Of a DNA stretch of 64,000 nucleotides, positions 36,193 through 45,422 are shown piece after piece. The stretch covers positions 1 through 64,000 of the forward strand of contig JAJCZP010000040.1 of NCBI GenBank assembly GCA_029262315.1. The letters run 5' to 3'. The translations under genes and the position numbers were made by a program. The DNA comes from Deltaproteobacteria bacterium (lineage in GTDB: Bacteria > Desulfobacterota > Binatia > UTPRO1). The number at the start of each line of letters is the position of its first letter. The stretch's first letter is position 1. The notes below the pieces were generated by a model that saw only the letters and a list, made by a program, of their open reading frames with translations, did not search any database and had not been told where the DNA came from.

Positions 36193-36564
36193 TCAAAGGC
36201 GCGCCAACCTACGGGGATCCGCCGCGTTCGTCCCGTATGTCCGAAGGTCGACGGTAGCGGACGCGACGGGCGGCTAGGGCAGGACCGTCAGGCTCGCGGT
36301 GCCCTCCGCGGCCTGACTCATCCGCGCGTCGAACGACGCGAGCACCCGTGCGCCGACGAGATCGGCATGATCCTGGTCGCCTTCGCGTGCGCGCCGCGTC
36401 AATACGCGAAGCGCGTGCGCGATAGCAGGAATCCCGGTTCTTTGTGCTGCGAACCTGTGAATTTTGCTGGAAAAACGGGGGCGTTTCATGCGATGAGTGT
36501 GGGAACGCTCGGGCATGAGTCCGGCTATCAACGCGCTACTCCCGACGACTTGGAGGACGACCCC
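36193..36564. other. Intergenic region upstream of the PHP protein
   Basis: Not clearly coding. It has an AT-richer patch around 36455-36475 (GTGAATTTTGCTGGAAAAACG), probably the promoter area of the gene at 36565. A minus-strand reading of 36274-36430 looks like a protein tail, but I could not support it (see rejected items). Confidence 0.5.
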
Positions 36565-39500
36565 ATGATCAAGAACCTGACAGGCGCCCGTGTCGCTGCG
36601 CTGGCTATTGCACTGCTTTTCGGTTGGGGGGCAGGCGCCCAGGCCGCCACACCGGAAGGGAAATGCAGCGCCTCGTTGATCAAGGAAGCCGGGAAGTACG
36701 TCAAGGCGCGGACCAAGACGCTCACCAAATGCAACGACAGCCAGCTCAAGGCGAAAGCTGGCTTCAACGGATTGCAGGGTGGTCTTTGCCGGAGCAACGA
36801 CGGCAAGACGCAGGAGAAGCTCGACAAGGCCGAGGCCAAGTTTCAGGCTGCCGTCGACAAGCAGTGCGGCGGGAGCGGCAAGAGTTGTCAGGACGGTGAT
36901 GCGCTCGATCTCGACGACCTGGCCATCGGGTGGGGGCCGGGTGGCGGCTTTGGCGGCAACTGTCCAGGTTTCGAGGACGTGGACAGCTGTGCGTTCGTGA
37001 TCGATGACTGCGGCGGCGTGAGCTCGAGCGGGAGTGGCGTGAGTGATTGCCTGCTCTGCATCAACGACGCGGCGGTCAACCAGGCGATGGACCTGGTCTA
37101 TGGCGATCTCGATCCGACGAACTTCGGCGCCGCCGATGATCCCGAGAAGACCCGCAACAAGTGCCAGCAGGCGCTCGTCAAGTCGTCGGCGAAGTTCCTG
37201 CTCGCGAAGTCGAAGATTCGCGGCAAGTGCTGGGCCTCGCTCGACAAAGGCAAAGCCGGATTCAGTTCGTCCGACGAACTGGGCTGTATCGACGCATCGG
37301 GCAAGACCGACGCCAAGATCGCCAAGGCCGAGTCGAAGAAGATCGCCGGTATCTGCAAGAAGTGCGGTGGCCCCGGGAAAGCGTGCGCGGAGACGATGGG
37401 GCCGGCAACCGCGCTGGTGCTCGGGGATAGTCTCGCGGACGACCTCGATCCGCAGACCGAGATCGGTTTCGGCCTCACGTGTCCCGACGTCACGCTTCCC
37501 TATGTGCCGAACACCAACTGCGGCACCCTCGATGACCTCACCAGCGGCACCGCGGCTGACGTGATCGATTCGTCGGAAGAACTCGTCCGCTGCATCGACT
37601 GTGTGCTGGAGTTCAAGGTCGACTGCATCGATCGGGCCACCGCGCCGCACCGCGAGGCATTTCCCGACGAGTGCACTGTGCTCGCCAAGGCTCAAGCGTT
37701 CGAGATCACAGATCCCAGCGACCTGATCGGCGGTAAGCTCGCGCGTGGGCAGACCGGCGACTACATGATCAGGAACGGCAAGATTCGCGTCATCATCCAG
37801 AAGGCGGGCCGCAACTTTTCCGGCTCAGTTGGTCAGTACGGTGGCAACCCGATCGACGCCGATCTGGTGCGTGCTCCGGGCGATCCCGGCAACGATCTCT
37901 TCGAGGAGTGGGCGTTCCTGATCAACACCGAGAACACGGCGAACCACACGAGTGTGATCGTGGTCAATGACGGCACCAACGGCAATCCTGCCGTGATTCG
38001 CGCCACCGGTCCAGATGATCTTCTGGATCGTATCAACCCGAGCAGCGTCGTGGCGGATTTCGGACTGCCATTCCCGGCACCGCTCGACGACACCGATCAG
38101 CCGGTCGAGGTGAGTACCGACTACATTCTGGACCGGGGCACGGACGCCCTACGCATCGAAACCACGGTGACCAACACCAGCGGTGCCGCGATTGATCTCT
38201 TCCTCGGCGACTTCCTGGCCGGCCTTGGGCAGGAGGTCTTCCATCCGGGCTACGGCTACGGCGAGCCGCTGGCGACGACCGCGTGCGGCGTAGGCGCCGC
38301 CTCGCCGTGCGACTTCTGGGCCTACGCGGGCGAGGGGGAGAAGGGGGGGGTGTCGTACGGCTACATTCAGACGACGCCCGGCTCGACCACGTTCAACACG
38401 ACCGGCGTGCAGATCAGTCTCCTGGGCGCCAATGCGGTGCTCGCGCTGGTCGGCGTCCAGACGCCGAACTTCACGATCGATCCCGCCGCCAGCGTGACCG
38501 TGACACGCCACATGGCGATCGGTGACGGTGATGTGGCTTCTGTGTTGGACATCCGGAATCAGCTGACCGGACTTGATGTCGGAACGGTGTCTGGCCAGGT
38601 CACCGTCGGCGGCGTGGGCACCGAGGGCGTCGAGATCTCCGTGCTCAGTCAGGATCCGGCGGAAGGGCCTGGTACCACAGTGAACGTGGTCTCCCAGTTC
38701 CGCACCGATGCCAATGGTGACTACGAAGGCACGCTGCCGGTGGGTGACTACGAGCTCACCGCCCACAAAGAGGGGCATCTCTTCGGCGCGCCGAGTGCGG
38801 TGCCGCTGGTCATGACGTCGGGGGCGAGCCTAGTGCAGAACTTCACGATCGCTCCCCCAGCGACGCTCAACGTCGACGTCGTCGACCACAACGCCGCTCC
38901 GATTGGGGCGCGCGTCACGCTGGTGGGCTTCGATCCTTCGGTGGATCCGGGGAACAGCCAGCTCGTTCTCGGCCTCGTCCAGAACGACACGGCTGTCTTC
39001 GGTGACATCACGAAGGATCCCTTTCCCTACGGGATCGCGAGCATCCACCACGTGGATCCGAGCGGATCGATCTCCATCTCGCTCGAGCCCGGCGACTACC
39101 GCGCGGTGGTGTCGCACGGCACGGAGTACTCGGCGGACAGCTTCGATTTCACCGCTGTCTCCGGCGTCGCGACGAACCTGAGTGCGACCGTGGCCGAGGT
39201 GATTGACACTACGGGCTTCGTCTCGATGGACATGCACGTCCACTCCTTCGATAGCCCCGACTCGGCCGTCACGCGGCGCGAACGGATTCTGAGCATGATC
39301 GCGGAAGGGATCGACTTCTTCACGCCGACCGAGCACGAAGTCCGCGCCGACTTCAGTGGCGACATCGCCGACCTGGGTGTCGGGGCGCTGATCTCGGTTG
39401 CTCCCGGAAACGAGATCACCCCATTCGACTATGGCCACTTCGGCGCCTTCCCGGTGACGGTCGATCCGAATCTGCCAAACGGTGGTGCCATCGACTGGGG

Positions 39501-40587
39501 CCGTGCGGCACCTGCCGGCATGGACTTCCCAGTCTACGGCGCCTTCGGGCTGACCCCCGGGGAGATCTATGACGCCGTCGCACTCGATCCGGGGACGGAA
39601 ACGATGACCATCAACCACGTCGCGAGCTTCTTCGATGGAGGTCTGCGCTTCGATACTGGCATAGCGCCGCCGAAATCCTTCGGCGATCCGACGGACTTCC
39701 GACTGGACCCGAGTGTGCTCAATTTCTGGGACGACGATTTCACGGCACTCGAGATCTGGATCGCCACCAGCCGCGGCCAGATCTTCGACAGCTTTCTCGG
39801 AGAGAATACGGGCAACTGGTTCAATCTGCTGAACCAGGGGCGCGTCCGGACGGGCACCGCCTCGTCGGATACCCACACGCTCTACAGTGTGTTCTCGGGC
39901 TTCCCGCGGACGTACGTGCCGGCGGTGACGGACGATCCATCGCTGCTCGGCGGGATTGCTGAAGATCTGGCGATCGATCTGAACAGCGGCCGCGCGATTG
40001 GCTCGGCGGGTCCGTTCCTCCGCGTCAGCGTCGAGGGCGATCCGAACGAAGTGGGTGGGCTCGGCCTGAGCGAGGATACGCTCGTCAAGGCGATCGGCAC
40101 CTCGGCGACGATCACCGTCGAGATCCAGAGTCCGGACTGGGCGCCGTTCGATACCGTTGAGTACTACGTGAACAGCGCGCCGATTCCAGACACGACGGGG
40201 CGCGCAGGCTTGCCGCCCTTGTACCGCTCGTGTCCCGACGTGATCCAGACCGATGGTGTCGACTTCAGCGTGACGTCCGTCGCGGTGAACGGGGCAACGC
40301 GCCTGGAGGCGACGAGCACTCTGGCGCTTACCGGATTGTTGGAAGACACCTGGGTGGTGGCGATCGTTCGTGGCACGGACGGCGTGTCCTGTCCGATGTT
40401 CCCGGTAGTGCCGCACAGTCTGAGCGCCGCGGCGAATCCAACGCTGGCCGATCTCAAAACCTGCACCTTGGGTGCGGGCGAGCTCGGGATTCCAGCGATG
40501 GCGTTCGCGAACCCGGTATTCGTCGACGTGGATGGGAACGGCGTATTCGATCCGCCGGGCCTGGCGTTCGGCGTTTCGTGTCCGTAA
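36565..40587 (+). CDS. Large secreted PHP-domain metallohydrolase (CehA/McbA-like) with duplicated N-terminal Cys modules
   Basis: 1340 residues from ATG 36565 with GGAGGA at 36552-36557. Signal peptide about 1-27. The N-terminus has two copies of a Cys/Lys helical module: C34-x21-C56-x18-C75-x25-C101, and again C200-x21-C222-x18-C241-x25-C267, with Lys at position 10 of each 21-residue gap. Between the copies lies a Cys-rich loop (about 130-170). Residues about 380-680 form a beta-rich domain of unknown type. Two carboxypeptidase-regulatory-like beta domains follow (about 690-870). Then the PHP/CehA-type domain from about 885: MDMHVHSFDSPDS with D889, H891 and H893, EGIDFFTPTEHEVRADF, and a later NHVASFF. 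It should be an extracellular metal-dependent phosphoesterase or hydrolase. It precedes the HEAT-repeat gene by 5 bases. Confidence 0.85.
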   Translation: MIKNLTGARVAALAIALLFGWGAGAQAATPEGKCSASLIKEAGKYVKARTKTLTKCNDSQLKAKAGFNGLQGGLCRSNDGKTQEKLDKAEAKFQAAVDKQCGGSGKSCQDGDALDLDDLAIGWGPGGGFGGNCPGFEDVDSCAFVIDDCGGVSSSGSGVSDCLLCINDAAVNQAMDLVYGDLDPTNFGAADDPEKTRNKCQQALVKSSAKFLLAKSKIRGKCWASLDKGKAGFSSSDELGCIDASGKTDAKIAKAESKKIAGICKKCGGPGKACAETMGPATALVLGDSLADDLDPQTEIGFGLTCPDVTLPYVPNTNCGTLDDLTSGTAADVIDSSEELVRCIDCVLEFKVDCIDRATAPHREAFPDECTVLAKAQAFEITDPSDLIGGKLARGQTGDYMIRNGKIRVIIQKAGRNFSGSVGQYGGNPIDADLVRAPGDPGNDLFEEWAFLINTENTANHTSVIVVNDGTNGNPAVIRATGPDDLLDRINPSSVVADFGLPFPAPLDDTDQPVEVSTDYILDRGTDALRIETTVTNTSGAAIDLFLGDFLAGLGQEVFHPGYGYGEPLATTACGVGAASPCDFWAYAGEGEKGGVSYGYIQTTPGSTTFNTTGVQISLLGANAVLALVGVQTPNFTIDPAASVTVTRHMAIGDGDVASVLDIRNQLTGLDVGTVSGQVTVGGVGTEGVEISVLSQDPAEGPGTTVNVVSQFRTDANGDYEGTLPVGDYELTAHKEGHLFGAPSAVPLVMTSGASLVQNFTIAPPATLNVDVVDHNAAPIGARVTLVGFDPSVDPGNSQLVLGLVQNDTAVFGDITKDPFPYGIASIHHVDPSGSISISLEPGDYRAVVSHGTEYSADSFDFTAVSGVATNLSATVAEVIDTTGFVSMDMHVHSFDSPDSAVTRRERILSMIAEGIDFFTPTEHEVRADFSGDIADLGVGALISVAPGNEITPFDYGHFGAFPVTVDPNLPNGGAIDWGRAAPAGMDFPVYGAFGLTPGEIYDAVALDPGTETMTINHVASFFDGGLRFDTGIAPPKSFGDPTDFRLDPSVLNFWDDDFTALEIWIATSRGQIFDSFLGENTGNWFNLLNQGRVRTGTASSDTHTLYSVFSGFPRTYVPAVTDDPSLLGGIAEDLAIDLNSGRAIGSAGPFLRVSVEGDPNEVGGLGLSEDTLVKAIGTSATITVEIQSPDWAPFDTVEYYVNSAPIPDTTGRAGLPPLYRSCPDVIQTDGVDFSVTSVAVNGATRLEATSTLALTGLLEDTWVVAIVRGTDGVSCPMFPVVPHSLSAAANPTLADLKTCTLGAGELGIPAMAFANPVFVDVDGNGVFDPPGLAFGVSCP

Positions 40588-40592
40588 GGGCG

Positions 40593-41807
40593 ATGCTTCC
40601 TTCCCTGCTCCTGGTCCTGCTCGTCGGGACCGCGGGGGCGGGGGAGGCGCCCCATAGCCTGCGCGAGTTCGTCGAGCAGTCCTCCTGGATTGTGATTGCG
40701 AACGTCGTGGCAACCGAGTCGTACGCGGACGGGCAGATCTTCGTGCATCGGCTGGAGATCGTCCGCAGCGTGCAGGGGCCACAGCTGGAGGCGCTGCGTG
40801 TGGTCGAAATCAAGAGCTCCTCGCTCCGCGAGTACGAGGCGGGCCAGCGGGTACTGGCGTTTCTGCAGCCGACGCCCGCCCACTCGCTCCTGCGGAAGAA
40901 TCTACCGAAAGGTGAGTACAAGGCGACGGTCGCGGGACGCCGCGGGGCAGGGCCAATCGCGTCCGCGGCCGACGCGATCGCTGCCGAGGTCGTGGCCGGG
41001 TACCGCGAGCTGGACCCCGAGCAGGAACCGGGGCGCGCTCTCGTGCTCCGCCAGCTGGCGGCGGGGCAGAAGGTACTGGCCACGGACGCTGTGGATCAAC
41101 TCACTCGGCGCCGTGCGTTGCTCGCAACCCTCGACGAGCTCGACGTTGCAGCGTTTCGCGCCTGCCTCGAGTCGAACCACGTGGCCCCCGCAACCAAACA
41201 GCGGCTGACGGAGCTCCTGGCCGCGGAGAAGACCGTAGGTGCGCTGGCGCTCTTGACCGCCTGGAAACCCGCCACGCCCGGCCTGCGAGCGGCGCGTGCC
41301 GAGGCGCTGGCCCAGCTGGGCGCGCCGCCGTCGGTGGAAGAGACCTACGCGCTGCTCAAGCATCCCGATGAAGAAATCCGGCGCTTCGCCGTCGCCGAGA
41401 TCGCGCGCAGCCAGGATGCGGAAGGCGTCCCTCTGCTCGAGAGCACGATCCGCACTGATCCCGCTTCTAGCGTGCGCGTTGCGGCGGCGGAGGCCCTCGG
41501 CCACGTCGATACCCACGACGCCGCCGTCGCGCTCGAGACCAGCTTCGGCAACGAAGATCCACGGGTACGGGTCGCATCCGCCGCGGCGTTGAAGGACATG
41601 ACCGATCCGGAGGTGGACGTCGCGCTCAAGCGTATCGTCCGTGGCGCTGGTGAGTACGACCTGCAGGCCCGTGCCCTGCTACTGCTTTTCGTTCGTGGTG
41701 CGGCCCCCGAGGATCCGGAAATCGCGCGCCTGATCCAAGGGCACCCCGACCCGCGCATTCGCAAGCTGGCCGACCAGAAGATCTCCCAGGGGATGGGTCA
41801 CCCCTGA
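40593..41807 (+). CDS. Secreted HEAT-repeat protein
   Basis: 404 residues from ATG 40593, five bases after the PHP gene, so the two form an operon. Signal peptide about 1-16 (LLLVLLVGTAGAGEAP). The first 130 residues are a beta-rich domain (SSWIVIANVVATESYADGQI; IVRSVQGPQLEALRVVEIKS). From about 185 on there are HEAT-like helical pairs: LLKHPDEEIRRFAVAEIARS, IRTDPASSVRVAAAEALGHV, SFGNEDPRVRVASAAALKDM. HEAT arrays are protein-binding scaffolds; a role in holding or presenting the PHP enzyme outside the cell is a reasonable inference. No catalytic motif. Confidence 0.85.
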   Translation: MLPSLLLVLLVGTAGAGEAPHSLREFVEQSSWIVIANVVATESYADGQIFVHRLEIVRSVQGPQLEALRVVEIKSSSLREYEAGQRVLAFLQPTPAHSLLRKNLPKGEYKATVAGRRGAGPIASAADAIAAEVVAGYRELDPEQEPGRALVLRQLAAGQKVLATDAVDQLTRRRALLATLDELDVAAFRACLESNHVAPATKQRLTELLAAEKTVGALALLTAWKPATPGLRAARAEALAQLGAPPSVEETYALLKHPDEEIRRFAVAEIARSQDAEGVPLLESTIRTDPASSVRVAAAEALGHVDTHDAAVALETSFGNEDPRVRVASAAALKDMTDPEVDVALKRIVRGAGEYDLQARALLLLFVRGAAPEDPEIARLIQGHPDPRIRKLADQKISQGMGHP

Positions 41808-41836
41808 GCTGCCTCTTCGGCGGTATCGTCCTGGCG

Positions 41837-43375
41837 TTACAGGAACAGGCGCATGCCGAGGCGTACCCCGTCGTAGTCGCGATACTGCCCGAGGGCTTGG
41901 TTGCGGCTGCCACCGATGAAGCGCGCGCCGAGCAGCACGTGCCAGCGCGGCATGACCTTGTACGTGAGCTGAGGCCACACGTAGTAGTCGCCATAGTTCG
42001 GCATGTAGGCGATCTTGAGTTCGGCACGGAGGCGCTCGTCGAGGAAACTTTGGCGGTAGGTGAAGCCGAGTGTGTGCTGGACAGCGTCGGAGATCAGGCG
42101 TGAGTCGTGGTCGAAGATCACTTCCTCGAGTAGCTGGAAGAGCAAGAAGGTGCCGGCAAGCGCGGTGCTGCCCACGAGCTGTTCGGACAGCAGCTCGCTG
42201 ACGACAAGGTCGACGCCGACACCATACTGGAACATGTCGCGTTCGAGTTCCGAGGGGCCAAGCGGCACGTCGACCTGCTCTGCCGTACCACTGCGTGCGA
42301 CCCGCATGGCGGCCTCTTCGACCACCAGCAGGGCCCCTTCACCCGAGGTGAGCTCCTCCTGGAGGAGTGTCGAGTGAAAGCGACCCGTAATCCATGCTGC
42401 TTCGGCGCGGAGCGCCAGGAGCCAAAGGGGAGTCGCGAAGTCGAAGCCGAGCGCCGTAATGCGGTGCAGACTCGGAGCGATCTCGACGCTGGCAAGGATA
42501 TCCGCCGGACGGGCGGGAATCCCGGTCGGGGTGACGTTGGCGGTCGTCCGGACTCCGAACGTCGCGGTCTTGTCGAAACCATGAAAGAGGGCGAGCGAGA
42601 ACTCGCTCCCACGCCAGAAGCGGGTCAGGCGGATGCCGACGTCGGAATTGGCGAGCGTCCACGCGGGAGGATCGACATCGAGGTAGCGTGTACGTGTCGG
42701 GAGCGGGCCGAGCGAGGTTTCGACCACGCTGGGAATGCGGAGGAGAGGCGGAAACCAGCGGTCTTTCTCGTTGGGAAAGCGATACGCTGTGTAGGTCGGA
42801 CTCCAGACGAAATCGAGTGTCCATGGGCCACGGAATCCAAGGATTCGAAGCGCCGGGATGCCGATTTTGCGCTCCAGTTCAGGGCGGAAGAAGAACTCCG
42901 TCTGATCCTCAGGGTTCAGATGATCGGTCGGCTGAATCTCATCGAGCTGTCCCCACGAGATTTTTTGCAGGCCGACTCGTACCTCGAGGCTCTCGAAGAA
43001 CGTTTCCAGATAGACTTCGTCGAAGTCCAGGAACAGGTCGCGGTTGGGGTAGACTTCATCCAGCGGCAGTACCGGATTGCTGCCGCGTGGATCGCCGACC
43101 TTGCCGTCGAAACCACCGTCAATACGCGCCACGAGCCGAAAGCGTTTCGTGTGCGTTGCCTGGAAGGCCAGGGTGAACCTCGTCGAAGGGTCCTCGTGCG
43201 GCGTGTCGTCATCGAGACGAATGACGTTCCAGACGTCGACCCACCCGCCGAGGTCGACGTCGGTGTCCCCGAGCGCGAGCGCCGCCGCGGAGGCCGTGGC
43301 CGTGGCGCACATCGCGTTCAGCACCAGGAATCCCACGATGATCCGGAAGGATCGGGGTCCACGGCGACGGAGCAT
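41837..43375 (-). CDS. DUF1302-type outer-membrane beta-barrel protein
   Basis: 512 residues; ATG 43375 begins two bases after the stop of the LolA-like gene. Signal peptide about 1-31 (RIIVGFLVLNAMCATATASA). The mature protein has alternating amphipathic strands and features of the DUF1302/alginate-export-type porins: LGDTDVDLGGWVDVWNVI, VYPNRDLFLDFDEVYLETFF, VGLQKISWGQLDEIQPTDHL, NPEDQTEFFFRPELERKIG, and a C-terminal aromatic strand ending RLGMRLFL. The ISWGQLDEIQPTD block is characteristic. Likely a passive or assisted outer-membrane channel for hydrophobic compounds, working with LolA/DUF1329-type periplasmic shuttles. Last gene of the operon that begins with the DAACS fusion. Confidence 0.85.
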   Translation of the reverse strand: MLRRRGPRSFRIIVGFLVLNAMCATATASAAALALGDTDVDLGGWVDVWNVIRLDDDTPHEDPSTRFTLAFQATHTKRFRLVARIDGGFDGKVGDPRGSNPVLPLDEVYPNRDLFLDFDEVYLETFFESLEVRVGLQKISWGQLDEIQPTDHLNPEDQTEFFFRPELERKIGIPALRILGFRGPWTLDFVWSPTYTAYRFPNEKDRWFPPLLRIPSVVETSLGPLPTRTRYLDVDPPAWTLANSDVGIRLTRFWRGSEFSLALFHGFDKTATFGVRTTANVTPTGIPARPADILASVEIAPSLHRITALGFDFATPLWLLALRAEAAWITGRFHSTLLQEELTSGEGALLVVEEAAMRVARSGTAEQVDVPLGPSELERDMFQYGVGVDLVVSELLSEQLVGSTALAGTFLLFQLLEEVIFDHDSRLISDAVQHTLGFTYRQSFLDERLRAELKIAYMPNYGDYYVWPQLTYKVMPRWHVLLGARFIGGSRNQALGQYRDYDGVRLGMRLFL

Positions 43376-43377
43376 AG

Positions 43378-44223
43378 CTACGGCGTGCGTTCCAAGTGTC
43401 GCTTCGTCAGTCGAGTGCAGGGCAGGGGTGCATCGTAGTCGACATCGAGCAGCGTCACCTCGGTGCGATGCTCGCGTTGGTGATTCTCCATGGTGAATCT
43501 GAACGGCGTCGGAACGCCCTGCTTGATGCGGATGTCGTCGGCCCGGCCGGTCTTGAGCAGTGCCCCGTCACGGTCGTGGTAGGCGAACCGCACCGGGAGC
43601 GAGAATCCCTTGCTTATCCAGGTGACGATTCGGCTGTAGCGCTCGGGAAGCAGGGGGATGCTCTCGACCACGAAAGTCTCCGCGTCATCGATGCTCTCGA
43701 TGCGGAGCAGGCGGTGGGTTCGGAGGTCGACCGGGACCGGCGCGAGATCGGCGTAGCTCACGTCCGAGCCGAACAAGCTGTCGCTTTGGGCGAAAGGATT
43801 GAGCTGCCGAACACGACCCAGCTCTGGCAGATAGAGCCACATGTCGGGGGCACGGTCCGGGTAGCTATGGGTGAGGATCGCCGACCCCGCGAGGTCTGGA
43901 GGGTCATGAACCAAGACCAACGCGCGCGCGTGCGCGCCGCAGCGCTTGCGATAGAAGTTCGCGGTTCGGAACGTTTGCGCCCCCGCCCGGTCGACCATCC
44001 GGAACTGGTAGCGCTTCCGGGCACCGTCACCACGTGCGCGGACTGCCTGCATCCGGCGCATCACATCCCGGCCCGTGACCGTTTCGGAACTCGCCGAGAC
44101 TGGAAGCGCGAGGGCAACCACCGTGGCAACTGCTCCCACAGTTGCGAATCGACCCCACCTAATCTTCCCGCGGTTGCGAAAGGCCCGCCGGAAACCCGTT
44201 TGCGGCGTCTGGTTTGCGTGCAT
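43378..44223 (-). CDS. Outer-membrane lipoprotein-sorting (LolA-like, TP0789-type) periplasmic protein
   Basis: 281 residues from ATG 44223 (ribosome site GCAGGGAG upstream); the longer frame to 44547 overlaps the glutaminase gene and is not used. Signal peptide ends about residue 48 (ALALPVSASSET). The mature part contains SETVTGRDVMRRMQAVRARG, FRTANFYRKRC, DMWLYLPELGRVRQL, QSDSLFGSD and IVTWISKGFSLPVRFAYHDR. This is the TP0789/outer-membrane lipoprotein-sorting fold that acts as a hydrophobic-cargo carrier. It lies 46 bases after the glutaminase homologue and 2 before DUF1302. LolA-like plus DUF1302 may form an envelope transport route; the link to the amino-acid genes upstream is only positional. 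Confidence 0.85.
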   Translation of the reverse strand: MHANQTPQTGFRRAFRNRGKIRWGRFATVGAVATVVALALPVSASSETVTGRDVMRRMQAVRARGDGARKRYQFRMVDRAGAQTFRTANFYRKRCGAHARALVLVHDPPDLAGSAILTHSYPDRAPDMWLYLPELGRVRQLNPFAQSDSLFGSDVSYADLAPVPVDLRTHRLLRIESIDDAETFVVESIPLLPERYSRIVTWISKGFSLPVRFAYHDRDGALLKTGRADDIRIKQGVPTPFRFTMENHQREHRTEVTLLDVDYDAPLPCTRLTKRHLERTP

Positions 44224-44269
44224 GTCGACTCCCTGCTCGTTGCGATAATCTGCAAGGAATGAGCCAGCC

Positions 44270-45421
44270 CTAGTCCGCCGGGGTCCCCGACGGCTCGAGA
44301 ACAGCCTCCGCTGGTCGGGCCAGGACGTGTAGGCCCCACTGCTCGGACAGGTCGCGAAGGGCGGCGACGCCACGGACGCTGTTCCCGCTGGGATCGAGCG
44401 GGGGGGAGTAGACCGCGATACCGAACCGTCCCGGCACGACTGCGATGATGTTGCCGCTGACACCACTCTTCGCGGGGAGGCCGACCCGCGAGAACCACTC
44501 GCCGGCGCTGTCGTAGAGCCCGGCCGTGACCATGGCCGAGAGGACATGCGGTACGTGCGCGCGCGGCAGCGCGCGCTCGCCCGTAGTGGGATTGGTGCCG
44601 GCGTTGGCGAGCGTCGCGGCCATGATGGCGAGACGGCGTGCCGATACCTCTTGCGAGGTCGACCTGAGATAGCGTGCGACGACGGCCTGGATGCCGTCCC
44701 GATCCGGAACCTCGAAGCAATGGGGGCCGGCGTCTCCCCGGCAGGGGACGTGAAAGAGACCCTCGGTCAACAGGCTGTACGCGAGCGCGCGGCTGCCGGC
44801 GCTGTGCGCGATCTCATAGTCGTAGATCTCGTCGAGGACGGCCACGTCGGTCCCGGCATAGCGAGCAAACGTGTCGCTCACCCTTTGCCACTTCTCGGCC
44901 CGGCTGCGGCCACGGATCATGGCCGTTGTCGCGATAGCTCCGGCACTGACCATGGGGTTCTCGAGGCGACGGGGGCGGATCGCCGCGGCGATCAAGGAGT
45001 CGAAGGGCAGCCCGGTTGCGTTCACCCCGACCTTGGCGAGCATCGTGTCGAGCCCGTGATCCTCGAGGGCGAGGCCATAGGTGAACGGCTTGGCCGTCGA
45101 CTGAATGGGGAACCTGCGCTCGGCGTCGCCAGCCATGAACACTTCACCGGAGACCGTCACCAGCGCGATGCCGAACCAATCGGGGTCCACGTGGTCCGCG
45201 CCTGATTGGTAGACCTCGCCGTTCCGGTTGTCTCGGTGGGCCGCGAGGAGGGCGGTCAGCGTCGCCTCGACGTTCGTGGTCCCGGCGAGTGTGACGGGCG
45301 CGCGGGCGAGGATGGGACTCGCCGGCCGCTCAACAGGGCTACACGCAACCAGCGTGAGGAGCAGCCAGAGCGGCGCGAAGCGTGCCCTTGCCGCCGAGGG
45401 AGAGAGGGGAGCCCGCCGCAT
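44270..45421 (-). CDS. Predicted lipoprotein glutaminase homologue with altered active site
   Basis: 383 residues; ATG 45421 lies one base after the transporter stop, so translation is coupled. Lipobox LLTLVAC (Cys about residue 27) points to the periplasm or outer membrane; glutaminases are normally cytosolic. Fold and motifs are those of glutaminase A: S108-x2-K111 in IQSTAKPFTYG, GLYDSAGEW, VGLPAKSGVSGN. Glu is conserved (E203), but the two substrate-binding Asn positions are Ser (S159 in NPMVSAGAI; S210 in GSRALAYSL), judged against the tandem glutaminase at 25084. A Cys pair (CRGDAGPHC, about 228-236) sits in a loop absent from the other copy. It may still deamidate an amino acid or have another substrate. 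Its neighbour carries a glutamate/aspartate-type transporter, which fits a periplasmic release-and-import route (inference). Confidence 0.8.
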   Translation of the reverse strand: MRRAPLSPSAARARFAPLWLLLTLVACSPVERPASPILARAPVTLAGTTNVEATLTALLAAHRDNRNGEVYQSGADHVDPDWFGIALVTVSGEVFMAGDAERRFPIQSTAKPFTYGLALEDHGLDTMLAKVGVNATGLPFDSLIAAAIRPRRLENPMVSAGAIATTAMIRGRSRAEKWQRVSDTFARYAGTDVAVLDEIYDYEIAHSAGSRALAYSLLTEGLFHVPCRGDAGPHCFEVPDRDGIQAVVARYLRSTSQEVSARRLAIMAATLANAGTNPTTGERALPRAHVPHVLSAMVTAGLYDSAGEWFSRVGLPAKSGVSGNIIAVVPGRFGIAVYSPPLDPSGNSVRGVAALRDLSEQWGLHVLARPAEAVLEPSGTPAD

Positions 45422-45422
45422 G

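Noticed and set aside
36274-36430. Minus-strand reading ending MSQAAEGTASLTVLP, like a protein tail
   Set aside because: It has no start, no ribosome site and no family I recognise; it is too short to call a gene remnant.
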